Shown: positions 53,740 to 64,000 of the stretch, in pieces
How positions within the stretch are numbered: the stretch's first letter is position 1
Layout: each line of letters begins with the position of its first letter
DNA from: Icerya purchasi
Taxonomy: Eukaryota > Arthropoda > Insecta > Hemiptera > Monophlebidae
Length of the DNA: 64,000 nucleotides
Direction: 5' to 3'
Assembly (NCBI GenBank): GCA_039619475.1
Contig: CM077116.1
Coordinates: forward strand, 382,316,760-382,380,759
The notes under the pieces: model-generated
Databases searched by the model: none
What the model saw: only the letters and a program-made list of their open reading frames with translations
What the model was told of the DNA's origin: nothing
Translations under genes and position numbers: made by a program

Positions 53740-54840
53740 CGAAGGAACGCTTAAAATCGGTCCGCATGGGTACAGCCAGGCTCCTTAAATTTTTACCATA
53801 TATCTACTCTCACAAAAAGCTTCCAAATTTTTCCTTCAATTTTTCCTCCATTCGATTAACTATACTCTTTTATTTCTCCTAAACCCATTCTACACCATGT
53901 CGTTAGATCAGAATCTTTATAAAATCTAAACTATCGTTTTTCTAACCACGATACGCAATCTATACTGACGGTTCCAAGGTATCAGGTGAAGTCGGCGCAG
54001 CTTAATCTTGCCTCTTTCTGTTCAATCTTCTGTGCCGAGTCCATTACTACGCCGCATGTCATTCTCTTCATCAGATCTTCACGTGTCTATTCACAATATC
54101 CTTATTCTGTCAGATGAGTGTGCTGCAGACTATCGCATCTACTCTGCCTTCCCACTCTACCGAGTACGTAATCCTTCTTATACGTTCCCTAATTCAAGAT
54201 CTCGATTCCTTATGGACTCCTGGTCACTCCGGAATCGAAGGAAATGAGTTAGCTGACACTCATTAGTTCGGCTATCTTCTTCTTCCGGTAGGTTTCTTAC
54301 TACATTTCCATCCATCAATATTACTTGTTTTGTCTACTGCTGCAAAATTGCGGTTCAATTCCTACTTCTCCTCATTTTCTAACCCGGATTCTTTTTTTAC
54401 TTGTCCATTCAATCTTCCCTTCCTCTCTATCTCTGGTTTCTTGACTTCCCTTCTCCGCGATATGCCACCTGTGCTTTAGGCACAGTTTGCTCCCTTCGTC
54501 GCCTTTCCGGTTCCTTCTCGCGCCCCATCTTCGTACTGTCCTCTACATCTCCCCAACAGTCACTTTTCATGTAACTCTGATCACATAATGTTTGAATGCT
54601 CTTCGCTTTCAATGAAACGATCATCATTCTACGCTCTTTTCTTTTATCAAGCAGTGCTCCCACTCCCTACAGCGCTTCATTTGTTCTTTCCTTCCTTCTC
54701 ATCTGTCATCCAAGCGCTTGATACATTTTTGCTGGCTGTCTCATACCTCATAAAAATCTGATTCTTTTTCTCCTCTCCCCCCCCCCCAGTTCTTGAGCCA
54801 ATGTCCATGTTGACGAACCAAATTTTAAAAAAATAGAAAA
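53740..54840 (+). mobile_element. Degenerate Jockey/I-type LINE copy (RNase H to 3' end)
   Basis: Frames must be changed several times. AIYTDGSKVSGEVGAA at about 53954-54001 is the first RNase H aspartate motif. LWTPGHSGIEGNELADTH at about 54210-54265 is the last one. LRRLSGSFSRPI and a remnant SDHIMFECSSLS near 54575-54610 match the zinc-motif region of the copy at 41979. The 3' UTR has an 11-base C run (54777-54787) and ends GTTCTTGAGCCAATGTCCAT plus GTTGACGAACC and an A-rich tail, matching the end at 26216. Stops and frameshifts make it dead. Confidence 0.8.
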
Positions 54841-55643
54841 TTATGCGCGAACAAATATAAAAGAAAAAAATTATTTTCTTTTTTTTAGAGCTACGGTAAT
54901 CAACATTAGAGTTAAACTTTAATTTTTTTGAAATTACATTTCTGTGCAATTCCAAAGGAACGATGAATCATTAAAGTCGGTCCACACGGGTACAAATTAG
55001 TGCGAGCAAACATGAAAAATAATACGAACGTATAGATTTTTTTTTTTTATTATTATTTTTTTGAAGTCGGTAAAAAACCTATATGAACAAAAACAGAAGT
55101 GTAACTTATACGTTTATTTTCCTAGCTTTTTCTTTTGCAAACTGTTTTAATAATATATGGCTCGTATTTAAAAGCCCCATGGATAAAATACTGAAATCAC
55201 TTAATTTGCTCCGTTCCGAAGGAGACCGTAAGTAATTTTTTACCCCTTTCAGTGCTGAGAAAGATCTTTCGTCACGAAGCATCTTTAAAATTTTCAAACC
55301 GGGGGAAGAAGAAACCATTGCCTGAATTAGCTCTCGCTGACCGACCGGTGTCGCTTGATTTCTTGGGAACTTTGTTTTTTGCTGCTAGCCTATCTTTCAG
55401 AATTTCCCATCTTGATGTTGACGCAACAAAGAAATTGTATAGCTTCTTTTGTGAAAATAAAAGTAATTTAGTGGGTAGTACGCAACATCACGATTTAAAG
55501 AATGCATTACACGGAAAAATAGCGGGATTATTCTTAAATTTAACGCGTGCCTGGAGATCATATACACGACATATTAGAGGCTTATCGTAAGATTTTCCTC
55601 TACGATCTTCCCAGTTAATAAGTAAATAAGATAATAGCTTTGA

Positions 55644-56389
55644 CCCACCGGTACTCGCTGCGTGAGATTTTCTCTCACATGTCTGGATGAAACGGTGTTA
55701 CCTAGGGTACACGAAGGCGGTAAAGTTGTGGCCTTGTATGGCTAGAAGGGAGGGGCGTCACTAGCCAAAGGACACCCGATAGTCAAAGTCAGTCACCTCT
55801 AGGCTTCGGAAGGAGGTATTTGTTTTCGTTAGTGCTGAGTTGTGAGAAAAACCCTCACACGCGAGTGCTCCAGTTTCAATTTTTTCAGCGCCTGTGAAAC
55901 TTTTTCATGGACATGTGGGGGGTATCATTTTCCATGTAATTTTGAGTGCTGAATCGATTGATATGGGTCCCACAGCCGTGCGAGTACACACGGGTAACTA
56001 TGACTGAAAAATGGGTGAATGAGTTCAGTTTTTCGATATTTTTCAGAATATAGGCATGTGGAGTATCGTTTTCTATGTAATTTCGGACGCTGAATCGATT
56101 GCACATTCTCATATGACGGGTCTAAACATGGACTATTGCGTTTCTAAGTATACCTACCGGTATCAATTGAAAAAATTAACCAAAAATGATCTTCAGAGCC
56201 TTAATTTTTGGAAGTTGGAGTGTAAAAGTATAGTGAAAAAGTAAAAGAAGAGAATGATGAATGAACAGACACAATTATATTCAACCAGACTGTTCAAAAA
56301 CTGGGTAAAGTTTACACAGAAATCCCATGTGAGAGAAAATCTCACGAGCGAGTACTGGCGTCCTGCTATGCCTAGCGGGTACTGGCGGG
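55644..56389. mobile_element. piggyBac-like MITE at a TTAA-type site
   Basis: The left end CCCACCGGTACTCGCT (after TTGA 55640-55643) matches the complement of the right end CCCGCCAGTACCCGCT (before TTAA 56390-56393) at 13 of 16 bases. CGTGAGATTTTCTCTCACAT follows on the left and, in complement, on the right, where a partial duplication of the end (about 24 bp) intervenes. TTAA targets and ends starting CCC are typical of piggyBac elements. No transposase is encoded. It contains two diverged direct repeats (55912 and 56054). Confidence 0.7.
55912..56110. repeat. Direct repeat pair inside the piggyBac-like MITE
   Basis: Two units about 142 bp apart: CATGTGG..GTATC(A/G)TTTTC(C/T)ATGTAATTT then G(A/T)G(T/C)GCTGAATCGATTG at 55912-55967 and 56054-56105. 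Confidence 0.75.
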
Positions 56390-56749
56390 TTAAAATACAA
56401 TCTTCCATTTCTGCGCTCTTATGGCCAGTATTTACTGAAAATTCTTTTCAACGTCTGTAACGGATTCATATCGGAAATATCGGGTGTCAAATCTACCGTA
56501 ACGGAGTAATGCCTCTTTTAATTCCGAGATAATGGACACATTGCTGCGCAATATTTTACAAACTCATCACAAATATTTGCAGATAAAAAAAAGACATAGT
56601 ACCGTTATTTTCGAAATGAAATATTTATTGCTGTAAGATGGGGTCGAATTTTACTAAAAAAATTCATCCCAACTAATCTCCGTCGTGTTGCTCTCCCCTA
56701 AAAGCCAGATCCTTTGAACTAAAATATTTCATTACTCCAACAACCCATT

Positions 56750-59700
56750 TTAAAATATTTTTCCGGTAATTAAAATTTTTTTACATCGATATAATTGAAT
56801 AATTTCTTTATGCAGGCCGGAATTTTCACGATCCGAAATTTTTTTACCGTTTTTCCAACCGTTGAAAGCCGTACTACTAAATTGATAACTCGCACTGTCA
56901 AATAGTTTGGAACGGATGCAATAAACTTTTCCCGAATAGTTTGAGTATATAAAAGACAGTTAGTTTTTTGTCGTTCTTCATTTAGTAAATATCTATATAA
57001 ACTATCGTTTTGGTAACGTACTCTGCGGTTTGTAGACTACTTTAGATGCAGTTAAGTCCAGAATATCTGCACATCTATGTCAGATATATTCTTCATCATA
57101 TCTATAATGTTACCTTCAATCTTTCCCATAGAGCAGGATCATCATAATTAACACTAAACATATTATTGTTAACTTTATCTTCATCTAAATGTTTCCCTGA
57201 TTTTTCCGCCACTGTGGCTGTTGCAGATTTTGTTGCTCCTGCTCCTCTTGTTGTTTGAGCATCTTCTTTGTCTTTCTTTTTTTTTTAATTGTTGGGCATT
57301 ATTATCATATTGCTATTTTGATTTGGTTCTTTTCCTTTTTCGTGTTACTCTCGTGTGCTTTCCGTGAAAAGTGTTCTTAAAGAAATTTTTTAATGTAGGC
57401 ATTTTTTCTGGAAAAGCTTTTCGCTTCGCTTTTTTCTCTCCGTTTAATTTACAATTGACGAAGTCAAATAACCCTTTTCGTTTGTATTCCATTACAATAA
57501 TAACATCATTTTTACAATTAACGCTACGAAGTAAAGATTTATCAGTTACCGCAGAATTTAAAAATATACAATGAACCATTAAAAAACATTACGCCGAAAC
57601 TGAAAAATATCAACCTAGAAGAACCAGTTAAATTACAGACAATTTCAAGAAACGAACACGTTAAACGTGTATTAAAGTGAGACACGAGTATGGTAAGGCT
57701 GTGATGGCTTTTGCAGTAGTTATGTCAAAAGAGAGATGTTCTTACCGCGGAAGCCCGCCTAAGAGAATCCCACGACGTTGCAATAGTATGGTTGTTACTT
57801 AATGGAAAACTGCCGCGAACACCAAAACCGATCGGCTACGACTAAAATAAGTAACACCCCGGGGAAACTCTAAGAACACACATTTATTACCAAAATCCAA
57901 AACAAACATACGCATACGCATAGTATTTTATATTTCATTCAGAAAACAGATTATTTGATTATTGAAAGATTTTGAATAAAAATAACTAGTAACTAAATAA
58001 GTAATAATAACAAAAAGGTATAAAAATCGATTGCGCTCCGAAGCTGTAGCCCATTTAGCCCCGTAGTTACGTCCTGCATCCTAATTCAACTATTTCGAAG
58101 TAATACCATTTAAAATATCGATAACGCTTAATATATTTTTTCGATATTTTTCTGTTTAATATTGGCAATTCTACGGAAGAGAAGAAAGGAACATTAAAAA
58201 AACTGTCGAAGAAATTTGTAACCGCCGGAATTTCTCTATAGGGAGATCACTTCTTCTTCTTCTTCTTCTTAGTATCTTACTGATTATTGAGCGTGAGATA
58301 ATCACAAGTAGCGGTGACTAAATTCTCGGATAACATGAAATAGCTGCTATGTAGAACTGATTCCAGTGGCCTACTTGATGTTATCCAGTCCGCCCTATAC
58401 TTTTCCTTCCATCGATTTTTCCTTGCAGGATAAGTCCGAGTACTTCATATTTTTTTCCCCTGGTGATATTTTCGAAATATTTAATTTTTCTTTCTGTTAT
58501 CTCGTTCATTAACATTCTTTAAGAATTTGTCCTATTTAGAACAGTTACATTTGGGATCTTGTTAGTCCGCGGTATTCGTAACGTTCTTCTGTGGAACTAC
58601 ATTTCCATCGCCTCTTATTTGTTCTTTTGTTTCTTGTTTAGTGTATAGAATTGTTACTAATCTGCAATATTGACAAGGGCGTGAACGAAAAGAAATAATA
58701 CTGTTTATCTGCGTAAATTTCAAATTCTGCTATAAGCCGCCCGATATAAATGTTCATATATGGATCTTTAGATTTATGTCGGCCACAAAAATGAAAAGAA
58801 CCGATAATGCATTTGAACGATTATTAATATTAATCATCTTCGTCAGTTTTGTATCACTATTGCTAACAGAATTCTTAAATTTACATCGCAGAAGTCTGTT
58901 TATCTATATTTCACGCTGAAGTCGTTATTTCAAAAAAAAATAGAAAATATTTTAAAAAGTGAATAACCCAATAGAATGATGTAAAATATGTGTTTTGTGA
59001 TTATATATATGTATGCATAATATGCTATAGGCGCGAAAAAACTAAACGAAAAACGGTTTTTTGGGGGGGGGGGGAATTTTTGACAGCAGTATTTGTAAAC
59101 TCGTGTTTCTCACTAACAAAGATGATAACGTTTAACGAATGATACTTGAAAATCACCGTAGGTAGTCTGTAAAAAGGTCTGAATTCGCCTGCGCCCGAAA
59201 AATCGCGCTCAATCGATCGCGTCCGAAAGAGGGTGACCCCTCTTACTTAACTTTGACCCCGACACTTGATTCACATTCAATGCGCGGTGCTTTTTTTATT
59301 TCCGCATATTATTCAGAATTATTCGAAAGACCGATCGCTAAATTGTAATTTGGATACCGATGCAACCAAATAGAATTCTCCGATCTGTTCCAAAGTGGTT
59401 AGACACCGACGGCCGTGTTACCAACGAATGAAAAAACATTATTTTTCGTGGTAATTTGTTTCCAAATAATTGTTGTAAGATTTCAATATTTCCATTACGT
59501 AGAGTTCCTTGTAATCGTATAATTTTAGTGTTGGATTTATATGTAGTAATCACCTTATTTTTTGAGGAGTTAATAAAAACCTACTGTCCATTATTCGTAG
59601 AGTTTATCTACTGTCTATTATCCGTAGAGTTTATTCTGCAGTTTCTTTTATGATATCTAAACGAATCCTTTAACGCTTAAACAATTATTCTCGTTGCACA

Positions 59701-60840
59701 CTGTGAAATACGAATTAATACTGATAATGCTGCTTTAATCGATTTTAAGGTAGAGCTCATTTTCGTATTCAGAACTTTGTGTTATCTTACGGAATTCAGC
59801 CAAAAATGTCTGATTTTATACAGAATACCTTTACGCCACATCGTAACGCGTGTCCTTTCAATATTTAGAAGGACCGCTGAAACCAACACGGTGTATTTGC
59901 AAAATATTGAATACGGAAAAACTGATGATGAAACATTAAAGTGTATATATAAACAATTCTAGACGCGTCCAAAAGTAATTTATCGAATAATTTTGATAAT
60001 ATTAGAAATATTATATAGGCGTGGTAACTTTATTAGACGATTTATCAAATTTCGGAATCGGCATTATGTAACTTTTCACCAGTATTCCGTCAAATAGTGC
60101 CTCGTTAGATTAATATCCGGCTATTCGCTAATACTTTACTTGCAATTAAATTGCATGAAAAATCTCCGATAGGATTCGTTTAAGTGTTTTTCTTTTTGAT
60201 AATTACACCGCAGTAGTCGAAGTGATTTCTATATTAGCTGATCGGCGCAAAAAAATAATCTGTACAAACACGATTTTGCGCATTTAAAAATGTAAATTGA
60301 TACGCGCTTTCGAAATATACAAATAACGCCTCGGCTTTCGCCTTTTCCGTTCGCGCGGTTATTAATTAGATTTTGAATTTTTACTTATTTAAATATTTTC
60401 ACGTTTTTGATAAGATCGATTGTTTTCCCCCGGAATTGACAATAATTTGCAAAATGTCGAACAGTTCGCATTTTTACTAGTGCCCGAAAGATCATCAAGT
60501 CCATGTCGCTTGTAATAACTGCAGACTTCGTATAGCGCCGAAGGTTTGGCGGTAGCCTTCGTCTATATAGAAGACTGCTTCGCTAGCGTGAGATGTTATT
60601 ATAGTTCGAACCACTCAGAATCCGGTAGATCACTGGCCTTATATTTAAGGCGAATGAAAAGATTTTGAATGGTTTTAAGTTCAAAAAGGCGTAGAGCGAT
60701 ATCATCTTATAATGTGACCTACACACAATGTCTCAAATAATAGCTGCCGTCGGAATTAAAACGGTTTTCAGAAGGGCTCGTCGTTCTTGAACTGTATCAA
60801 AAGTGAAAGCGTATCTCTCCACTGGTGTACATTTTTCGAA
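56750..60840. other. Intergenic DNA without a recognised gene
   Basis: A very basic open frame lies on the minus strand at 57313-57579 (KKAKRKAF, TRKRKRTKSK) but it has no domain I recognise. (CTT)n run at 58250-58270 and a G12 run at 59063-59074. Otherwise AT-rich. Confidence 0.45.
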
Positions 60841-60849
60841 TCCGCCTAA

Positions 60850-60920
60850 ATGGTAGAACACACCTGTTAGAGCACAAGAACAGCGAGACCTCCAATCGCA
60901 AGGTCGAGTGATTTATAGGA
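60850..60920 (+). mobile_element. tRNA-type SINE fragment
   Basis: GTTAGAGCACAAGAACAGCG and CCAATCGCAAGGTCGAGTG match the pattern of many invertebrate SINE heads (TTAGAGCAC...AATCGCAAGGTCG). Box B is degraded to GGTCGAGTGAT. No 3' tail is identified. Confidence 0.5.
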
Positions 60921-60924
60921 TTTA

Positions 60925-61127
60925 ATTTTCTTTAAAACTGACTGGAAATTTACTTGGAAAGCACTAAAGATCAAAGCTTAATCTATTCCGGCTAATAATT
61001 AAAAACTTACCTTTAATATACTGACAAATTTTTGTATAGATTGTATTATTCACAAATAAATCAAATTCAAAATTCATAAGCTAAAAATATTATTACAAAT
61101 TATCGTCCGTACAAAACTCTACAAAGA

Positions 61128-61162
<35 letters not shown>

Positions 61163-63440
61163 GGTTCCATTGATGTAATATTTAAATTGTAAATAAATAT
61201 ATTTCATCACGAAACAAAGATATTATGACTTTATTTATTGTTTTAATTAACAACGGCGTGCAAATAAATTTATTATTTTTTACCGTAGTCAAAAAAAAAA
61301 AACGTTTTGCTTGCTTTAAACCCCCCAATGAATTTCACCAAAATTGTATTGTTGGAGCCCTTTTGTAAGAACCCGGTTATGTACATACATATATACAATT
61401 TTTGCTAATATACGATAAACAATATTCATCATCATCACTATTTCATGCTCGTAAACTGAACTAAATCCGTATTTTTTTGTGTTTTTTTTTTTTTTACCTT
61501 TCATTTTTAATATTTGTCGAATCTCATTGTCTAAAAAGATATCTCTATTCTAATTTTTCAGCTGAAGAATTAAATATTACATATTTTACTATCGGCACCT
61601 AACTGACAACTTCAATGAAAAATACATATACACATATATATTAATTGAACAACGGTATGAATATGAGAGGAATTCGATTGAGCTGGCATCGAGGCAAAAA
61701 TGTATGAAATACGCAACACTGTAATAAAGCTTTCTAGGCATGTTATTTGTAATTGCATCAATTTCAAAGCCCAATAATATTTTCTATATTATTTTTTTTA
61801 CTATTTAGTTTATTAATATAAAAATGTACAGCTTTCACTTCTATTGCTACATATTTAACCCAATATAAATGAAATCCGTCAAATTTACAATATGCGTAAA
61901 TTATTACTTTTCAGAGAGTCCACAACATGAAAAAATTGATTAGAAAAAAAAATTGAGGATTAAAATTTATTATTAAATTAAGTTTGAGAAATAAATTATT
62001 TTATGTGGGTTTCGTAGCATTTACTTTTTTAAATAATAACACAGTCATTTACGTCCTACAATCGGTCACATCCGATATATGATTAAATTCGTTTAATAGT
62101 GTGTGTTATTCTTAGTTAAAAATTAGTTTTTCTTAAAAAAGGACGAAATTAATCCAAGTAAACAGGACATATTTCTTTCTTTTTATTTATTTTTTTTTAA
62201 GTGCCATGTATTAGAACTTTATTCGGGGGCACGCATATTTTTCTATAATTCATATACTGAATTTCAACGGCTGAATGCCTGGATAAAAATAACTCCTTAA
62301 TAGCCACTTTGGTCGATGATGATGCCGTACTTGAGAATTCAGCTTATGTACACTCGAATCAATGCCCCTTTTTTAAGCGATATTTAACAAAATAATAAAA
62401 CTGTACGAAAAATGTCGAATTTGAAATAAAAACGGTTCCGATTGCGTAAAATCTAAAAGCTCTGTAACAAGGCGTAAGACCCGCTTAAAAATGATATTAA
62501 ATATTTCATCCGGACTACATCTATCAAAACTTTCACCGTGGGCCTTACTTTGGCCTACTTTAACGTAGCGGAATAGTTTTAAACTTGATTTATTTAACTT
62601 TGACCACATCGTAAGCAATTACTCTAATCGCTAGACACATTAACATTAGGAATTTTATTAATTTCACGTTAGTAAATTCTTTGTAATATTTTTTCAGTAA
62701 ATTCGAAAAATGTAACGTTTTTAAATTGAAAATTTAGTACATTTCAGAAATATTTTTGCATCAAGAGATCCGCACCGATAAATTAGAAGATGTAAAGTTA
62801 ACGCTGAAAGCAGTAAATGGACACGCTCGAACATACTACTACTGCTCGATGGAAATAATGTAACATCACGAAGTTCTATATGTTACGAGTTCAGCGGTGA
62901 TAAATGACTGCGTGCGTATAAATTTTCTTCAGGCAATATCCACAGCTGGCCGCTATCAGGGGATTTTGTGACACATTCAGTAAGATCATTTACGTACAGT
63001 TTCAATGGGCGAGTCAATTTCTGTCCTCGTTTTTAGTTTCTTCTCTGATCATCGCTCGCGCGACAGTTTTATGCCAGAAGCATCCAGTTAAATGTTTTTA
63101 GTCTCTGCTGTTAGTCGAAATAAATTTTAATGTACACATTATATGTACATATATGCCCCTCCCGATTTCAGCCACTACGGACTACGCTAAAAAACAGCGC
63201 CAAGTTTTCATTTTACGCTTTAACATCTCTCCGATATTTCTCGAGTCTTTCAAATGAAATTAATTTTTGTGGCTTACCGAAAGTGATCAGTTTTCTGACT
63301 TTTTCGGTTTATTTTAAGGTTTGAATTAATAACACATTTGCATTTCATTGATATTTCTTTAATCGCATATCTTTTTCGCATTCATCGAACCGCTTGGGTC
63401 TTATTTTCGACGTTTTCATAAATTCACAAATTCTTTCGGT
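60925..63440. other. AT-rich intergenic DNA, nothing recognised
   Basis: T29-T30 run at 61131-61160 and other homopolymers. No supported frame. Confidence 0.5.
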
Positions 63441-63449
63441 TAACCTACC

Positions 63450-64000
63450 ACCATCCTACATTCTGATTTGCCCGTAAAATAATAATTTTCTTCTCCTTAC
63501 TGATGTGATCTCGGTGTGCTCTTGAATCATCTCCTTAATTAAGCATTGCTTGCTGAATCTAATACATCTCCTCTCTCAGTTCGGTGATCTTATTTGGACT
63601 TTCGTTTTCTTTCTAAACGTGTACCTTGCTTTTCCTCTCAACTTTTCCTACATTTCCATCGCCAGAAACTGGCGCTTTGTTCCTAATAAAATTCCCATCT
63701 TAGCCCTTATTTCTTGTCGACTTAGTTATTTTTCGTCCCGTATAATTTCTAATAATAATCCCTTTTACTTTTCCTTTAATTATTTTCATCTTTCTCACCT
63801 TCCCAAAATATACGTTCTTTTTAATTCCTCCAGGTCTCTGCCCCAGGCGGTTATTAAACAGGAATTTCACACTACTATCAGTTCCATTTTTCCTTCTCGT
63901 GTATTCATGTTCGCTGATCGCTCTAAGGGTAATGTCGGGGCTTCCTTTATTCTGCCGATTTTAATTTTTTCCAAATTCTTTCGTCTTCCGTCCATCTGTT
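63450..64000 (+). mobile_element. LINE fragment running off the right edge (RT end and RNase H start)
   Basis: Pyrimidine-rich plus strand like the other LINE copies. The bases at about 63855-63960 read AVIKQEFHTTISSIFPSRVF and then MFADRSKGNVGASFILP, the beginning of the RNase H domain (normally TDGSK..GAA). Upstream frames are broken. The element continues beyond the window, so its 3' end is not seen. Confidence 0.6.

Larger units (their letters stand above)
55106..56745 (-). pseudogene. hAT/ZMYM1-like transposase fossil, split by a piggyBac-like MITE
   Basis: On the minus strand, from its 5' side: YFSSKDLAFRGEQHDGD (about 56690-56730), KFDPILQQ, IISELKEA, then after a one-base shift HYSVTVDLTPDISDMNP (about 56470-56510). 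At 56389 it is interrupted by a 746-bp element. It resumes with NWEDRRGKSYDKPL (about 55600), YDLQARVKFKNNPAIFPCNA, LYNFFVASTSRWEILKDRL and SSDTGRSAR. A deletion and frameshift follow, then the hAT dimerisation signature DERSFSALKGVKNYLRS (about 55225-55275), LSDFSILSMG and a stop near 55106. The order is that of DUF4371/hAT-dimerisation proteins such as ZMYM1 and 52-kDa repressor-like transposases. In-frame stops and shifts make it a pseudogene. Family assignment is from motif memory. Confidence 0.8.

Noticed and set aside
54427..54663. 78-codon basic frame on the minus strand
   Set aside because: It is antisense to the LINE copy's pyrimidine-rich strand, which makes it look Lys/Arg-rich.
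55252..55590. 112-codon plus-strand open frame
   Set aside because: It lies antisense to the hAT transposase fossil, whose motifs on the minus strand explain the sequence.

Overview
This is an AT-rich animal nuclear sequence with long spliced introns, many homopolymer and (AT)n or (TAA)n tracts, and fossils of several insect-type transposable elements. The one host gene I can support is an insect cuticular protein of the Rebers-Riddiford RR-1 class, so the source is an insect. The style of the gene (SgAbd-type endocuticle protein) and the repeat load would fit Hemiptera, but that is a guess.

The gene lies on the minus strand. A promoter region is near 48.8-48.9 kb. Exon 1 (48643-48663) encodes only MKTAVSL. 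Exon 2 (34656-34792) completes the signal peptide and starts the mature protein. Exon 3 (5381-5744) carries the RR-1 chitin-binding domain and the stop codon. The three exons join in frame to exactly 174 codons including the stop (173 aa). Introns of about 13.9 kb and 28.9 kb make a 522-base coding sequence cover about 43 kb. A minus-strand AATAAA lies at 4806-4811.

Most of the remainder is transposon debris and simple repeats. 3' of the gene: minus-strand LINE tails (45-240, 4665-4760) and a broken copy of a multicopy invertebrate gene of unknown function (1758-3590). In intron 2: a mariner transposase fossil (6485-7665) split by a MITE with an 8-bp target-site duplication (6990-7642), a perfect 26-bp palindrome (8882-8943), a 21-bp minisatellite (10029-10330), two related tRNA-type SINE fragments (15405-15520, 17140-17312), a 675-bp element with terminal inverted repeats (17850-18524) and a LINE 3' end (25465-26247). 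In intron 1: a LINE insertion with a perfect 13-bp target-site duplication (41981-43445), an inverted repeat with a hammerhead-ribozyme-like core (45590-45742) and a 25-bp minisatellite (46060-46351). 5' of the gene: a LINE copy (53740-54840), a hAT/ZMYM1-like transposase fossil (55106-56745) split by a piggyBac-like MITE (55644-56389), a SINE fragment (60850-60920) and a LINE that runs off the right edge (63450-64000).

Several islands of higher GC (about 12.0-12.7, 20.3-21.1, 22.9-24.2, 30.6-31.3, 38.4-39.1 and 48.7-49.6 kb) stand out in the introns and upstream region. They have no convincing coding signal and are candidate regulatory DNA. I found no tRNA, rRNA or CRISPR array.
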